NCBI RefSeq assembly: GCF_018080005.1
Contig: NZ_CP073015.1
Span: 2,136,501-2,200,500, forward strand
DNA from: Flavobacterium sp. CS20
GTDB taxonomy: Bacteria > Bacteroidota > Bacteroidia > Flavobacteriales > Flavobacteriaceae
DNA length: 64,000 nucleotides
Direction: 5' to 3'
In this document: positions 39,929 through 47,520 of the stretch, in pieces
How positions within the stretch are numbered: the first letter of the stretch is position 1
Layout: each line of letters begins with the position of its first letter
Translations under genes and position numbers: made by a program
Notes under the pieces: generated by a model
The model's database searches: none
Seen by the model: only the letters and a program-made list of their open reading frames with translations
What the model was told of the DNA's origin: nothing

Positions 39929-41505
39929 TCTAAAACAAAAATTATTGGTAATCCATACAGCACATTGACATTTTTGCCACCAACTTGTCCAGGTATCATT
40001 TGTGGTATGCTTTTGATAACGCGTATAGCTTCTTCTTCAAGTTTTTGGTGTGGTGCTCTAGCTCTTACATTTACTATTTTACCCGTTTTATCAATGGTAA
40101 ACTGAACGCTCACTCGTTGCTTGCCAGATAGACCAAGTTCTTTGCCTAAACCTTTGTCAAAGTTGGTATTGACATGAGTTGCGATAAATTCACTGACACA
40201 TTCTTTTAATGCTTTATTGGTTTTACCACTACAGGATGACGGATGTGGAACTTTGTCTAACGAGGCGAATGGGACTTTTGAGCTTTCTCCACCAAGCTCT
40301 TGAACCTCAGTTCGCTTTTCAATTCTACTATTTCTCATGATGTCTTCAAGTGTTAAAGCCACTTTTTTTAAACCCTCAGATTGATTAATTTCTTGATCAA
40401 TGGCTTTTTGATAGTCACCATCTTCTTTATATTCTGAAGATAGTTTTAACATACCTATGATTAAAGCAACTTGGGCTTCTTCATCTTCAGTATATTCATC
40501 TTTAATGTCTAAATCGTAAGAATTAAGCAAACTATTCAAATCAGGTTTATCATCCAATTTATCAAATAAGTTAGGTTCTCCTTTAAAAACTTTATCAAAA
40601 AACTCTTGTTGATTTTTGTTTGAAATTTCTGACTCTAACATTTTATCTTGAGTGCAAGAAAAAATAACAGCAAGACAAATAACTGGAAGAATAAAAAGAT
40701 ACTTTATTCGTTTTGACTGGGTTTTGTGTAACATTTTGATACGATTTTTGAGATTAGAAGAATGGTTAAATGAATTGACAAATGAAATATTTTGACAACC
40801 AAAATTTTGATTGAGTAAAGCATTAATGTACTTTGTTTTTGAAGTATTTTGGGTAACTAAACAATCGGCTTCAAACTCGTGAATTTGTCTGAGTTGTTTT
40901 TTATAAATATAAATTAATGGATTAAACCATAGAACAAATTGCATCAGCTCAAGTGCAATTATATCCCATGAGTGTTTTAGTCTTAAATGTTGAAATTCGT
41001 GCTCTAAAACCACATTGCGTTGAGATTCTGACATTTGATCGCCTAAATAAATACGATTCCAAAACGAAAAGGCTAATGTTGAGTTTTGCAAAATCACGAC
41101 TTTCTTACCTTTATAAGATGACTGACTTTGGGTCTGTAAATATTTAAAAAAATCTCTGTTTCTTATGAGAAACCATATGCTGTAAAAGATAAGTCCTAGG
41201 CTATAGAATAAAAAGTAATAACTCCACCTAAAACCTGATGATGTTGATAAATCAGACGTTAGTGCCTCAGTATTCTCAGAGCTTTGAATGCTTATATTGA
41301 TAGGTTGTAGCCACTGCACATATATTTTGTTGATGTCAATTGGATAGATATTTCCAAAACTTAACAATGGTAAAACCAAAGAAACTCCCAAACTCATCAG
41401 TAAATACAAACGGTTGATTTTAAACAGAGGTTCTGACTTCAACAGCTGATATAAACCGATAAATAACAGCTGATAAACAAACATTTCGATGCAGTAATTA
41501 ATCAT
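39925..41505 (-). CDS. BlaR1/M56-type membrane peptidase fused to a TonB C-terminal domain
   Basis: 526 residues. Four hydrophobic segments (about 5-25, 35-55, 95-115 and one after the peptidase near 270-290), zinc-peptidase motif HEFQHLRLKHSWD with the downstream Glu in HEFEADCLV, a long periplasmic linker starting at SCTQDKM, and a C-terminal TonB domain (VNVRARAPHQKLEEEAIRVI). In Gram-positive bacteria BlaR1 cleaves BlaI on sensing beta-lactam; the signal here is unknown. It overlaps blaI by 8 bases, so sensor and repressor are co-translated. Confidence 0.88.
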   Translation of the reverse strand: MINYCIEMFVYQLLFIGLYQLLKSEPLFKINRLYLLMSLGVSLVLPLLSFGNIYPIDINKIYVQWLQPINISIQSSENTEALTSDLSTSSGFRWSYYFLFYSLGLIFYSIWFLIRNRDFFKYLQTQSQSSYKGKKVVILQNSTLAFSFWNRIYLGDQMSESQRNVVLEHEFQHLRLKHSWDIIALELMQFVLWFNPLIYIYKKQLRQIHEFEADCLVTQNTSKTKYINALLNQNFGCQNISFVNSFNHSSNLKNRIKMLHKTQSKRIKYLFILPVICLAVIFSCTQDKMLESEISNKNQQEFFDKVFKGEPNLFDKLDDKPDLNSLLNSYDLDIKDEYTEDEEAQVALIIGMLKLSSEYKEDGDYQKAIDQEINQSEGLKKVALTLEDIMRNSRIEKRTEVQELGGESSKVPFASLDKVPHPSSCSGKTNKALKECVSEFIATHVNTNFDKGLGKELGLSGKQRVSVQFTIDKTGKIVNVRARAPHQKLEEEAIRVIKSIPQMIPGQVGGKNVNVLYGLPIIFVLD

Positions 41506-41863
41506 TGTTTTGAGATTTTAGTTCTTTTAAAATAGCTTCTAATTCTCTGGTACTTAAGTCGTTTTTTTGCACAAAAAACGAGACCATGTTTTTAAACGAT
41601 CCTTCAAAATAGGTGTTGGCTAAACGCTGAGTAGTAGAAGTTTTGTAATTATCTTCGCTCACTTTTGGAAAATAAATATGACCTCGCCCCTGTTTTTTAT
41701 AATCTACAAAACCCTTCTGCTCAAGTATCCGAACAATAGTCGAAACTGTATTGTAAGCGGGTTTTGGCTCTGGCATATGGTCTATAATAGACGATACATT
41801 TGCCTCTTGTAGTTGCCATAGAATACGCATAATTTCACTTTCAGCTTTAGTTAGTGGTTTCAT
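41498..41863 (-). CDS. BlaI/MecI-family transcriptional repressor
   Basis: 121-residue winged-helix repressor: LTKAESEIMRILWQLQEA, ANVSSIIDHM, YNTVSTIVRILEQKGFVDY recognition and wing, then a helical dimerisation tail. Usually inactivated by proteolysis triggered by the M56 partner, which is the next gene (8-base overlap). Two palindromes directly upstream overlap its promoter, indicating autorepression. Confidence 0.92.
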   Translation of the reverse strand: MKPLTKAESEIMRILWQLQEANVSSIIDHMPEPKPAYNTVSTIVRILEQKGFVDYKKQGRGHIYFPKVSEDNYKTSTTQRLANTYFEGSFKNMVSFFVQKNDLSTRELEAILKELKSQNND

Positions 41864-41884
41864 TTGACATATGATTTTAGATTA

Positions 41885-41925
41885 CAAATATAACTAAATA
41901 TTTAGTTTAAACTAATAAATTAGTT
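41885..41925 (-). promoter_or_regulatory. blaI promoter with two tandem palindromic operators
   Basis: On the minus strand the -7 box TATATTTG (plus 41885-41892, exact consensus) lies next to a perfect palindrome AACTAAATATTTAGTT (41892-41907) and a near-perfect one AACTAATAAATTAGTT (41910-41925). Their centres are 18 bases apart, close to two helical turns, so two repressor dimers could bind one DNA face and cover the space between -7 and -33. Confidence 0.75.
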
Positions 41926-42028
41926 ATAATTTTTAAAATTTTAAGAAATCGCACTACCTACTTTGGGGTTTTTTCTTGAGTCATCTGTTTTTACCATAGG
42001 AAAACCAATAAAAATCATATCGAGATGT

Positions 42029-42036
42029 TATCTTTG
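42029..42036 (+). promoter_or_regulatory. Promoter -7 box of queG
   Basis: TATCTTTG, an exact TAnnTTTG match, ends 8 bases before the queG start codon. Transcript start would fall only a few bases before the ATG, implying a nearly leaderless mRNA. No clear -33 box. Confidence 0.45.
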
Positions 42037-42044
42037 AATCCATA

Positions 42045-42983
42045 ATGTCAAACACAAAAACTTATACTCAACTCATCAAAGCTGAAGCCAAGCGTTTGGG
42101 ATTTTTGTCCTGTGGTATGAGTAAAGCTGAATTTTTAGAAGAAGAAGCTCCACGTCTTGAGCATTGGCTCAACAACAATATGCATGGCGAAATGCAATAT
42201 ATGGAAAATCATTTTGACAAACGCCTTGACCCAACTAAATTGGTAGAAGGCTCAAAAAGTGTCGTTTCATTATTGTTTAATTATTATCCTGAAAAACAGC
42301 AAAAGGGAGATACTTATAAAATCAGCAAATACGCTTATGGAGAAGACTATCACTTCGTTATCAAACGCAAACTCAAATCTCTTTTAAAGTATATTCAAGC
42401 AGAAATTGGCGAGGTTCATGGTCGTGCTTTTGTTGATTCAGCACCCGTTTTAGACAAAGCTTGGGCAGTGAGAAGCGGTTTAGGATGGATGGGAAAACAC
42501 AGCAATGTATTAACCAAATCTAAGGGTTCATTTTACTTTATCGCCGAGTTGATTATTGATTTAGAATTAGAATACGACACGCCTGTAACAGAACATTGCG
42601 GGAGTTGCACCGCTTGTATTGATGCTTGTCCAACAGACGCTATTGTCGAGCCTTATGTGGTTGATGGCAGTAAATGTATTTCGTATTTTACCATTGAACT
42701 TAAAGACGATTTACCAACAAGTTACAAAGGACAATTTGACGATTGGATGTTTGGCTGTGATGTGTGTCAAGATGTTTGTCCGTGGAATAAGTTTAGCAAA
42801 AGCCATAACGAACCACTTTTCAATCCTGATGATCGCCTTTTGAATTTCGATAAGCAAGATTGGGAAGACATAACTGAAGAAGTCTTTCAAGATATTTTCA
42901 AAAAATCTGCCGTTAAGCGAACGAAATATTCGGGATTGAAGCGCAATATTGAGTTTTTAGATAAAAAGCTCAAAAAGGAATAA
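42045..42983 (+). CDS. queG: Epoxyqueuosine reductase
   Basis: Final step of queuosine synthesis: reduces epoxyqueuosine at tRNA position 34 using cobalamin and two [4Fe-4S] clusters. 312 residues. The cluster motifs [16 protein letters not shown] and [11 protein letters not shown] are intact, as are the upstream [27 protein letters not shown] residues for substrate/cobalamin (the catalytic Asp region). It borders the peptide locus on its left side. Confidence 0.93.
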   Translation: MSNTKTYTQLIKAEAKRLGFLSCGMSKAEFLEEEAPRLEHWLNNNMHGEMQYMENHFDKRLDPTKLVEGSKSVVSLLFNYYPEKQQKGDTYKISKYAYGEDYHFVIKRKLKSLLKYIQAEIGEVHGRAFVDSAPVLDKAWAVRSGLGWMGKHSNVLTKSKGSFYFIAELIIDLELEYDTPVTEHCGSCTACIDACPTDAIVEPYVVDGSKCISYFTIELKDDLPTSYKGQFDDWMFGCDVCQDVCPWNKFSKSHNEPLFNPDDRLLNFDKQDWEDITEEVFQDIFKKSAVKRTKYSGLKRNIEFLDKKLKKE

Positions 42984-43098
42984 ACATTTATAATACTTTA
43001 ACTATCAAATTAAATGATTATAATATCTATTAAACAAAAAAATCAAAGTCAATATGTTAATAAAGAAATATTGTTCATAAATAATACACCCATCAAAA

Positions 43099-43455
43099 TT
43101 AATTAATCTCAGATAATTTTTGCTTTAGTTCTTTTATCTCGATTTCCAGCTTTTCAATATATTTGCGTTGGCTCTCTAGTATATATTCGGGTTTGGTGTA
43201 AATATTATTGGTGCCATTAATAAGACCAACAGCTTGATCTTTACAAATAAAAACCTGTTTTCTATCATCTTCATAGATATCTTCGAGAGGAATTTGAAGA
43301 AAATCTGCTATTTTAACCCATTCTTCGTCTCTAATCCCTAAAACTCCTTTTTCTTTACGGCTATAATTAGAAACGCCCATACATAAGACATCAGCGATTT
43401 CTTTTTGAGTAGCACCTTTTTCTTTTCTAGCTTTAATGAGCTTTTGTTTTATCAT
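43099..43455 (-). CDS. XRE-type helix-turn-helix regulator with coiled-coil tail
   Basis: About 118 residues from ATG 43455 (MIKQKLIKARKEKGATQKE); the upstream ATG at 43494 would add residues inside the operator region. The HTH spans residues 1-60 (ATQKEIADVLCMGVSNYSRKE). The tail (about 88-116, YIEKLEIEIKELKQKLSE) is a predicted coiled coil for dimerisation. It is divergent from precursor 1, with a 115-base gap holding inverted half-sites TTTGCA/TGCAAA. Probable regulator of the peptide locus and of itself. Confidence 0.8.
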   Translation of the reverse strand: MIKQKLIKARKEKGATQKEIADVLCMGVSNYSRKEKGVLGIRDEEWVKIADFLQIPLEDIYEDDRKQVFICKDQAVGLINGTNNIYTKPEYILESQRKYIEKLEIEIKELKQKLSEIN

Positions 43456-43467
43456 AATTGATGATAT

Positions 43468-43500
43468 TTGCACAAATATGCAAATTATTTGCAAATAAAT
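43468..43500. promoter_or_regulatory. Operator-like inverted half-sites at precursor 1
   Basis: TTTGCA (43468-43473) and TGCAAA (43479-43484) form an inverted pair, followed by a third TTTGCAAAT at 43488-43496. The same pattern occurs at 45058-45075 and 45338-45353 at the same distance from the other two precursor copies. It lies between the divergent XRE gene and precursor 1. Confidence 0.6.
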
Positions 43501-43570
43501 TACAGTGATTTTAGGTTAAAGAATATTTGATTTGTATGAAACTTTTTATTAACCTTTAAAATTTAAAACA

Positions 43571-43774
43571 ATGAGTAAATTAAGTTTAGACGCCTTAGCG
43601 CAAAGAGCAGACCAAATTGCCTCTGAGGATTTGTTAAATTCGATTAATGGAGGTACTGAGAATGATTGTCATGATAATAATTCAAATGATAATACAACTG
43701 AAACAAGAGAAGTTCAAGTTGATAATACTGAAGTAGCTAAGCCCCATTACAAGCATGATTCAGGGCCACAGTAA
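43571..43774 (+). CDS. Precursor peptide 1 with double-glycine leader (RiPP candidate)
   Basis: 67 residues. Residues 1-28 (MSKLSLDALAQRADQIASED then LLNSINGG) form an amphipathic helix ending in Gly-Gly, the cleavage site of C39 peptidase exporters such as the one at 49960. The core, residues 29-67, starts TENDCHDN and is rich in Asn, Asp, Thr and Glu, with one Cys and three His. The leader and the 93 bases upstream are shared with precursor 3; the core is not. Promoter elements of the Bacteroidetes type overlap AATATTTG about 50 bases upstream. Export and maturation are inferred from context. Confidence 0.78.
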   Translation: MSKLSLDALAQRADQIASEDLLNSINGGTENDCHDNNSNDNTTETREVQVDNTEVAKPHYKHDSGPQ

Positions 43775-43786
43775 ACTGTTATGTAA

Positions 43787-43829
43787 TAGTAATATTGAAG
43801 TAATGAGTTTCATCACTTCAATATTACTA
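43787..43829 (+). terminator. Long hairpin after precursor 1
   Basis: A 15-bp perfect stem (43787-43801 with 43815-43829, TAGTAATATTGAAGT/ACTTCAATATTACTA) continued by ATGA/TCAT, starting 13 bases after the stop codon. Followed by an A/T stretch without a long T run. It can act as attenuator or mRNA stabiliser, keeping the precursor in excess over downstream genes. Confidence 0.65.
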
Positions 43830-43852
43830 TATTTAAATTTTCTAATAGAATT

Positions 43853-45034
43853 ATGATCAAAATTTTTAAATATGTATTATTATCATCATTGTTCATATTC
43901 ATAACTGATGATTTTGACTCCTGTCCTAGTTCGCAAGATGAAAAGATAGTATTATCAATAGATTACCAAGTTTATAATCAATTGAACACTTACAAAGAAT
44001 TAGAAGGTTTAAAAAATTTTCTTGAAGAATATTTTAATGCTGAAAGCTACGAAGAGATAAAGAGTTTCTGGATAACTAAAGATACGGATAAAATCAGCTA
44101 TCAACACGATATAATTAATAAAAATCTTCAAAAACACTATCCATATTATAAGCCAACTTTATATGCCATTGAAAAACTAAAGAAAAATAATTTTTTATTG
44201 AAAATTTCTCTCATTGGAAATCCAGAAGGCTTCAACTCAATATTGGCGTCTCATAATCTTAGGATTAGGCACACTGAAGATAACTGCTTTAAATTAGTCA
44301 ACATACCAAATGAGAAATTGAAAAAAATGAATAAATTTTCATATGGAAATGTTACTTTTTATACACCAAATAAAGAATCAGACCATGATGACATAAGCAA
44401 ACATGTAAAATTTGAGCACAAGCTAGTTGATTTTTTTGAAGTTGAATTAGAAAATTACAGTATAGTTAAATTTAAAAATACTAAAGAGTTGTACAACTTT
44501 TTAGGTTTTGACTACCATGATGCTATGTATCTAAACGAAAGTTATGGTGGGATGTATATACCATATGATAAAATTCTTTTAAATGGTAATAATTCAGTTT
44601 TTTACCCACATGAGTTAACACATTTATATTCAAGTAAAAAAATTAAAGTAAAAAATAATTTAATTGACGAGGGTTTCGCAACATTTATAGGTGGTTCTTT
44701 AGGGTTTGATTATACATATCATATTAAAAATTTACAGAAATATTTTACAAGTAAAGATGACAAATTAATGGACTTTATCTTGGATCAAGAACTTTATAAT
44801 AAATTAATAGGCAAAAGTTCTACAGTAAAATATTCTGTAGGTTCTTTTTTATGTCATGTAATATATAAGCATAAAAATAGAGAAGGTGTTATGAGTCTAT
44901 TAGAGACTGGAAAATCCCCGGCAGACCTCCATAATAATTTAAAAAATCTGTTAAATTTAAACGAAAATGATTTAGAAAATTTTCTTGAAAGTGAATTAAG
45001 AAAATTTACTAAGGGGTTTGACGTTTTAAGTTAA
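43853..45034 (+). CDS. Secreted gluzincin-like protein in the peptide locus
   Basis: 393 residues with an N-terminal hydrophobic segment (1-20) followed by DSCPSS, possibly a lipobox-like Cys. Zinc motif HELTH at residues 253-257 with a downstream acidic pair DEGFATF (Glu273), as in M1/MA-clan peptidases. The rest has no recognised domain. Lies between precursor 1 and the other two precursor copies. Possible roles are leader or peptide processing outside the cytoplasm, or immunity. Specific function unknown. Confidence 0.6.
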   Translation: MIKIFKYVLLSSLFIFITDDFDSCPSSQDEKIVLSIDYQVYNQLNTYKELEGLKNFLEEYFNAESYEEIKSFWITKDTDKISYQHDIINKNLQKHYPYYKPTLYAIEKLKKNNFLLKISLIGNPEGFNSILASHNLRIRHTEDNCFKLVNIPNEKLKKMNKFSYGNVTFYTPNKESDHDDISKHVKFEHKLVDFFEVELENYSIVKFKNTKELYNFLGFDYHDAMYLNESYGGMYIPYDKILLNGNNSVFYPHELTHLYSSKKIKVKNNLIDEGFATFIGGSLGFDYTYHIKNLQKYFTSKDDKLMDFILDQELYNKLIGKSSTVKYSVGSFLCHVIYKHKNREGVMSLLETGKSPADLHNNLKNLLNLNENDLENFLESELRKFTKGFDVLS

Positions 45035-45057
45035 TTTATTCTTAACTATTTAATATA

Positions 45058-45075
45058 TTTGCACAATATTCAAAT
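45058..45075. promoter_or_regulatory. Operator-like site at decayed precursor copy 2
   Basis: TTTGCACAATATTCAAAT corresponds to the TTTGCACAAATATGCAAA of copy 1. The right half-site has decayed, in line with the loss of the gene. Confidence 0.45.
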
Positions 45076-45162
45076 AATCTACAAGTAACTTAAACTAGAT
45101 TTTAGGTTAAGGATTGTTTAATTTGTACAAAAACTTTTTATTAACCTTTGAAATCTAAAACA

Positions 45163-45321
45163 ATAAGTAAATCAAATTTAGACGCTTTAGCGCAAAGAGC
45201 AAACCAAATTACTATTAGGATATATTAAATTCAATTAAATGGAGGTAATGAGAATTGTTGCTATGAAGTTGAGCCTATGCCTAGGGACACAACAATAGAC
45301 GATCTTGTATCCAAAAGCTAA
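45163..45321 (+). pseudogene. Decayed precursor peptide copy 2
   Basis: Aligns with the other two precursors through the upstream region and leader, but the start codon is ATA (45163-45165), the leader has a one-base loss and a one-base gain, and Glu19 is a stop. Past these the frame still reads NGGNENCCYEVEPMPRDTTI and stops at 45321, with a third distinct core that holds two adjacent Cys. Unlike the indels elsewhere, several independent changes are present, so this looks like true decay. Confidence 0.75.
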
Positions 45322-45337
45322 TTATTTATATATAATA

Positions 45338-45353
45338 TTGCATAATTATGCAA
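45338..45353. promoter_or_regulatory. Operator-like perfect palindrome at precursor 3
   Basis: TTGCATAATTATGCAA is a perfect 16-base palindrome, 88 bases before the start codon of precursor 3. The halves match the TTTGCA/TGCAAA sites at copies 1 and 2; a further CTGCAAAT follows at 45359-45366. Confidence 0.65.
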
Positions 45354-45547
45354 ATTATCTGCAAATAAATTACACTGATTTTAGGTTAAAGTATGTTTAA
45401 TTTGTATGAAACTTTTTATTAACCTTTAAAATTTAAGACAATGAGTAAATTAAGTTTAGACGCCTTAGCGCAAAGAGCAGACCAAATTGCCTCTGAGGAT
45501 TTGTTAAATTCGATTAATGGAGGTACTGAGAATGATTGTCATGATAA
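45348..45547 (+). repeat. 200-bp direct repeat of promoter plus leader (with 43478-43677)
   Basis: 43478-43677 and 45348-45547 align without gaps; by eye about six bases differ, all in the upstream 93 bases. The first 107 coding bases are identical. The similarity stops a few codons after the Gly-Gly. A diverged third copy covers about 45058-45250. Recent duplication or gene conversion. Confidence 0.9.
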
Positions 45548-45617
45548 CGATAGACCCATTTCTGATGTTGAAAAGGAAGACAGAGAAGATGGGACTGTAA
45601 TTTGTGATAGAATTTAA
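45441..45617 (+). CDS. Precursor peptide 3 with double-glycine leader (RiPP candidate)
   Basis: 58 residues. The leader (1-28) is identical in protein and DNA to precursor 1. The core begins with the same TENDCHDN and then diverges: RPISDVEKEDREDGTVICDR and a final Ile. It has two Cys (33 and 55), so an intramolecular bridge or Cys-based crosslink is possible. The conserved leader with switched core is typical of RiPP precursors using one shared enzyme set. A strong terminator follows at 45625. Confidence 0.78.
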   Translation: MSKLSLDALAQRADQIASEDLLNSINGGTENDCHDNDRPISDVEKEDREDGTVICDRI

Positions 45618-45624
45618 ATATTAT

Positions 45625-45656
45625 AAAAGCCATTTATGAAATTAAATGGCTTTTTA
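45625..45656 (+). terminator. Terminator after precursor 3
   Basis: 11-bp perfect stem AAAAGCCATTT / AAATGGCTTTT (45625-45635 with 45644-45654), ending in a run of five T. It stands between the precursor and the enzyme genes and would limit read-through, giving more precursor than enzyme. Confidence 0.8.
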
Positions 45657-45665
45657 AATTAAATT

Positions 45666-46454
45666 ATGATTAAAAAATCAATTTTAATAATCTGTTTTTT
45701 AGCATCTACGGTTGTTTATTCTATAATCGATCCAAAAATAGATTACTTAAAAACACCAGCAGACTACAATATACAATTCACCAACTTCAAAATTAAAACT
45801 CAAAAAATTAGTTTGAATAGTTGGCTTTCGGTTTCAGACAAACCTAGCAATAACCTTATAATAGTTGCCTATGGAGACTACGGCAACATGTCATATTATT
45901 TGGATTATGTTAATTTTTATATATCACAAGGTTTTGATGTTCTTAGCTTTGATTACAGAGGCTTTGGAAAAAGTAGTGATTTTAATATTGATAAAGACTA
46001 TTTATATTACAATGAATTTGTGTTGGATTTAGTTAATGTTATCAATTTCTCAAAAAAAAATTACAATTATGATAAAGTCGGAATCTTAGGTTTATCGATG
46101 GGTAGCATTATATCCGTGTTAGCAAAAGAAAAAACTAAAGTCGATTTTATGATTATGGACGGGTGTGTTTTAAGCATAGACAATATACTCAAAAGGCTAG
46201 ATGACGTATCAATTAAAATACCTTGTAGGGATAGCCAAAATCTAGAGGAATATTGGCAAACATATAATAACAAAGTATTGATACATTCTGCCTCTAAAGA
46301 TTCTATTACTACTAAGGGTGATGCGGTAATATTGTTAGAACAATATAATTCGAAAAGAAGACTATTTGAATATAGTGGTAAACATTTAGCCTTTACCGAT
46401 AGCAATATAAATTTAAATAGTTATAATAAATTACTAACATGGTTAGTTAATTAG
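45666..46454 (+). CDS. Alpha/beta-hydrolase in the peptide locus
   Basis: 262 residues with an N-terminal hydrophobic anchor or signal (MIKKSILIICFLASTVVYSI). Hydrolase fold: LSFDYRGFGKSS, nucleophile Ser in GILGLSMGSI, Asp in HSASKDSITT and His in GKHLAFTD, all present. Similar to serine aminopeptidase S33/BAAT-like proteins. Would act outside the cytoplasm, for instance as a peptidase or esterase on the exported peptide, or in self-protection. Three bases before the E1-like gene. Confidence 0.65.
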   Translation: MIKKSILIICFLASTVVYSIIDPKIDYLKTPADYNIQFTNFKIKTQKISLNSWLSVSDKPSNNLIIVAYGDYGNMSYYLDYVNFYISQGFDVLSFDYRGFGKSSDFNIDKDYLYYNEFVLDLVNVINFSKKNYNYDKVGILGLSMGSIISVLAKEKTKVDFMIMDGCVLSIDNILKRLDDVSIKIPCRDSQNLEEYWQTYNNKVLIHSASKDSITTKGDAVILLEQYNSKRRLFEYSGKHLAFTDSNINLNSYNKLLTWLVN

Positions 46455-46457
46455 TTT

Positions 46458-47477
46458 ATGGGAGTAAGTCTGAAAAAATTTATACCTGTTTATGTGACTG
46501 GAAATAAAATATGTGTCGGATTTGTTTATGATCATACAAAATATTTAGAATTAGAAAACACAAAAGCAAACCGAAAATTTATAAAAAATCTTTTAGAAAT
46601 TGGTTTTCCAAAATATGATACAAAAGCAAACAAAATTCTTTCCCATTTAGATAGGATGGGTTTTTTAGAAATAATAAACAAAGAGCATAATAATGATAAT
46701 AGAAATTATTCTTTTTTAGAATATATAACAAATACTAAGCCTGACTTATCACATCTTAGTAAAAGAATATTAATTTTTGGATCTGGTGGTGGTGGTAGTA
46801 CTTTAGTTTATCAATTGGCACAATTTGGATTTAAAAACATATTTGTTGTTGATGGTGATAATGTTTCTGAAAATGATGTGCTAAGAAATTTCCCCTTTTC
46901 TGTTAATGATATTGGAACAAAAAAAGTTGATGCCTTACAAAAAAAAATCTACAGGAATTTTAAAATAAAAATAGGTATAAGTTATGATATGCCAATAGGA
47001 AAACATGACTTAGAAAAATATTTTAAAGATTATAATCCTGATTTGGTTGTAAAAGCATGTGATCCTAAAGGATTATTTATCAATAATTTAAATATATTAT
47101 GTTTTGAAAGAAACCTTCCATTTCTATCTATAGCTTATTCATTTGAAAAACTTAAAATAGGTCCATTTTTTATACCTAAAGTTACTTCTTGTTATAACGC
47201 TGTTTCAAAAAAAAATGTAAAAAACTTTGGTAACCACTACAAAGTTGAGCTATTTGAAAGACCTTTCGAAAAATACTTACATCATCCCTCCATTATGTTT
47301 AATATCAACATTTTATCTTCATTGGCATTTAAAGAAATCATGTTTTATTGTTTTGAAAAATATGAATACTGTCAAACTTTTGGTAGACTTTTAGTTTTTG
47401 ACCCTTTAACTTTTCGAACACGAGGTATAAATTATAAGTGTGATGATAGTTGTAATGTATGTAGCCTTCTAAAGTGA
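46458..47477 (+). CDS. ThiF/MccB-type E1 adenylating enzyme of the peptide locus
   Basis: 339 residues. N-terminal part (about 1-90) has the size of the winged-helix peptide-binding module seen in RiPP E1 proteins. Adenylation domain: nucleotide loop GSGGGGS (108-114), VVDGDNV (Asp132), conserved Arg in VLRNF, Lys in GTKKVDAL and Asp202 in KACDP. The C-terminus has KCDDSCNVC, which together with an internal Cys could hold zinc. E1-like enzymes activate a peptide carboxylate by AMP transfer (MccB makes the microcin C7 link). Here the likely substrate is the precursor peptide. No YcaO partner is present. Confidence 0.82.
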   Translation: MGVSLKKFIPVYVTGNKICVGFVYDHTKYLELENTKANRKFIKNLLEIGFPKYDTKANKILSHLDRMGFLEIINKEHNNDNRNYSFLEYITNTKPDLSHLSKRILIFGSGGGGSTLVYQLAQFGFKNIFVVDGDNVSENDVLRNFPFSVNDIGTKKVDALQKKIYRNFKIKIGISYDMPIGKHDLEKYFKDYNPDLVVKACDPKGLFINNLNILCFERNLPFLSIAYSFEKLKIGPFFIPKVTSCYNAVSKKNVKNFGNHYKVELFERPFEKYLHHPSIMFNINILSSLAFKEIMFYCFEKYEYCQTFGRLLVFDPLTFRTRGINYKCDDSCNVCSLLK

Positions 47478-47520
47478 TATCTTTAATTATATAAATATTT
47501 TGATATATAAGGCAGAACAT

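Noticed and set aside
43571..43774. Precursor 1 as a class I or II lanthipeptide
   Set aside because: The core has only one Cys and no LanB, LanC or LanM enzyme is present in the locus.
43853..45034. Gluzincin-like gene as a plain M1 aminopeptidase
   Set aside because: It lacks the GXMEN exopeptidase motif and is far shorter than M1 enzymes; only the zinc motif is shared.
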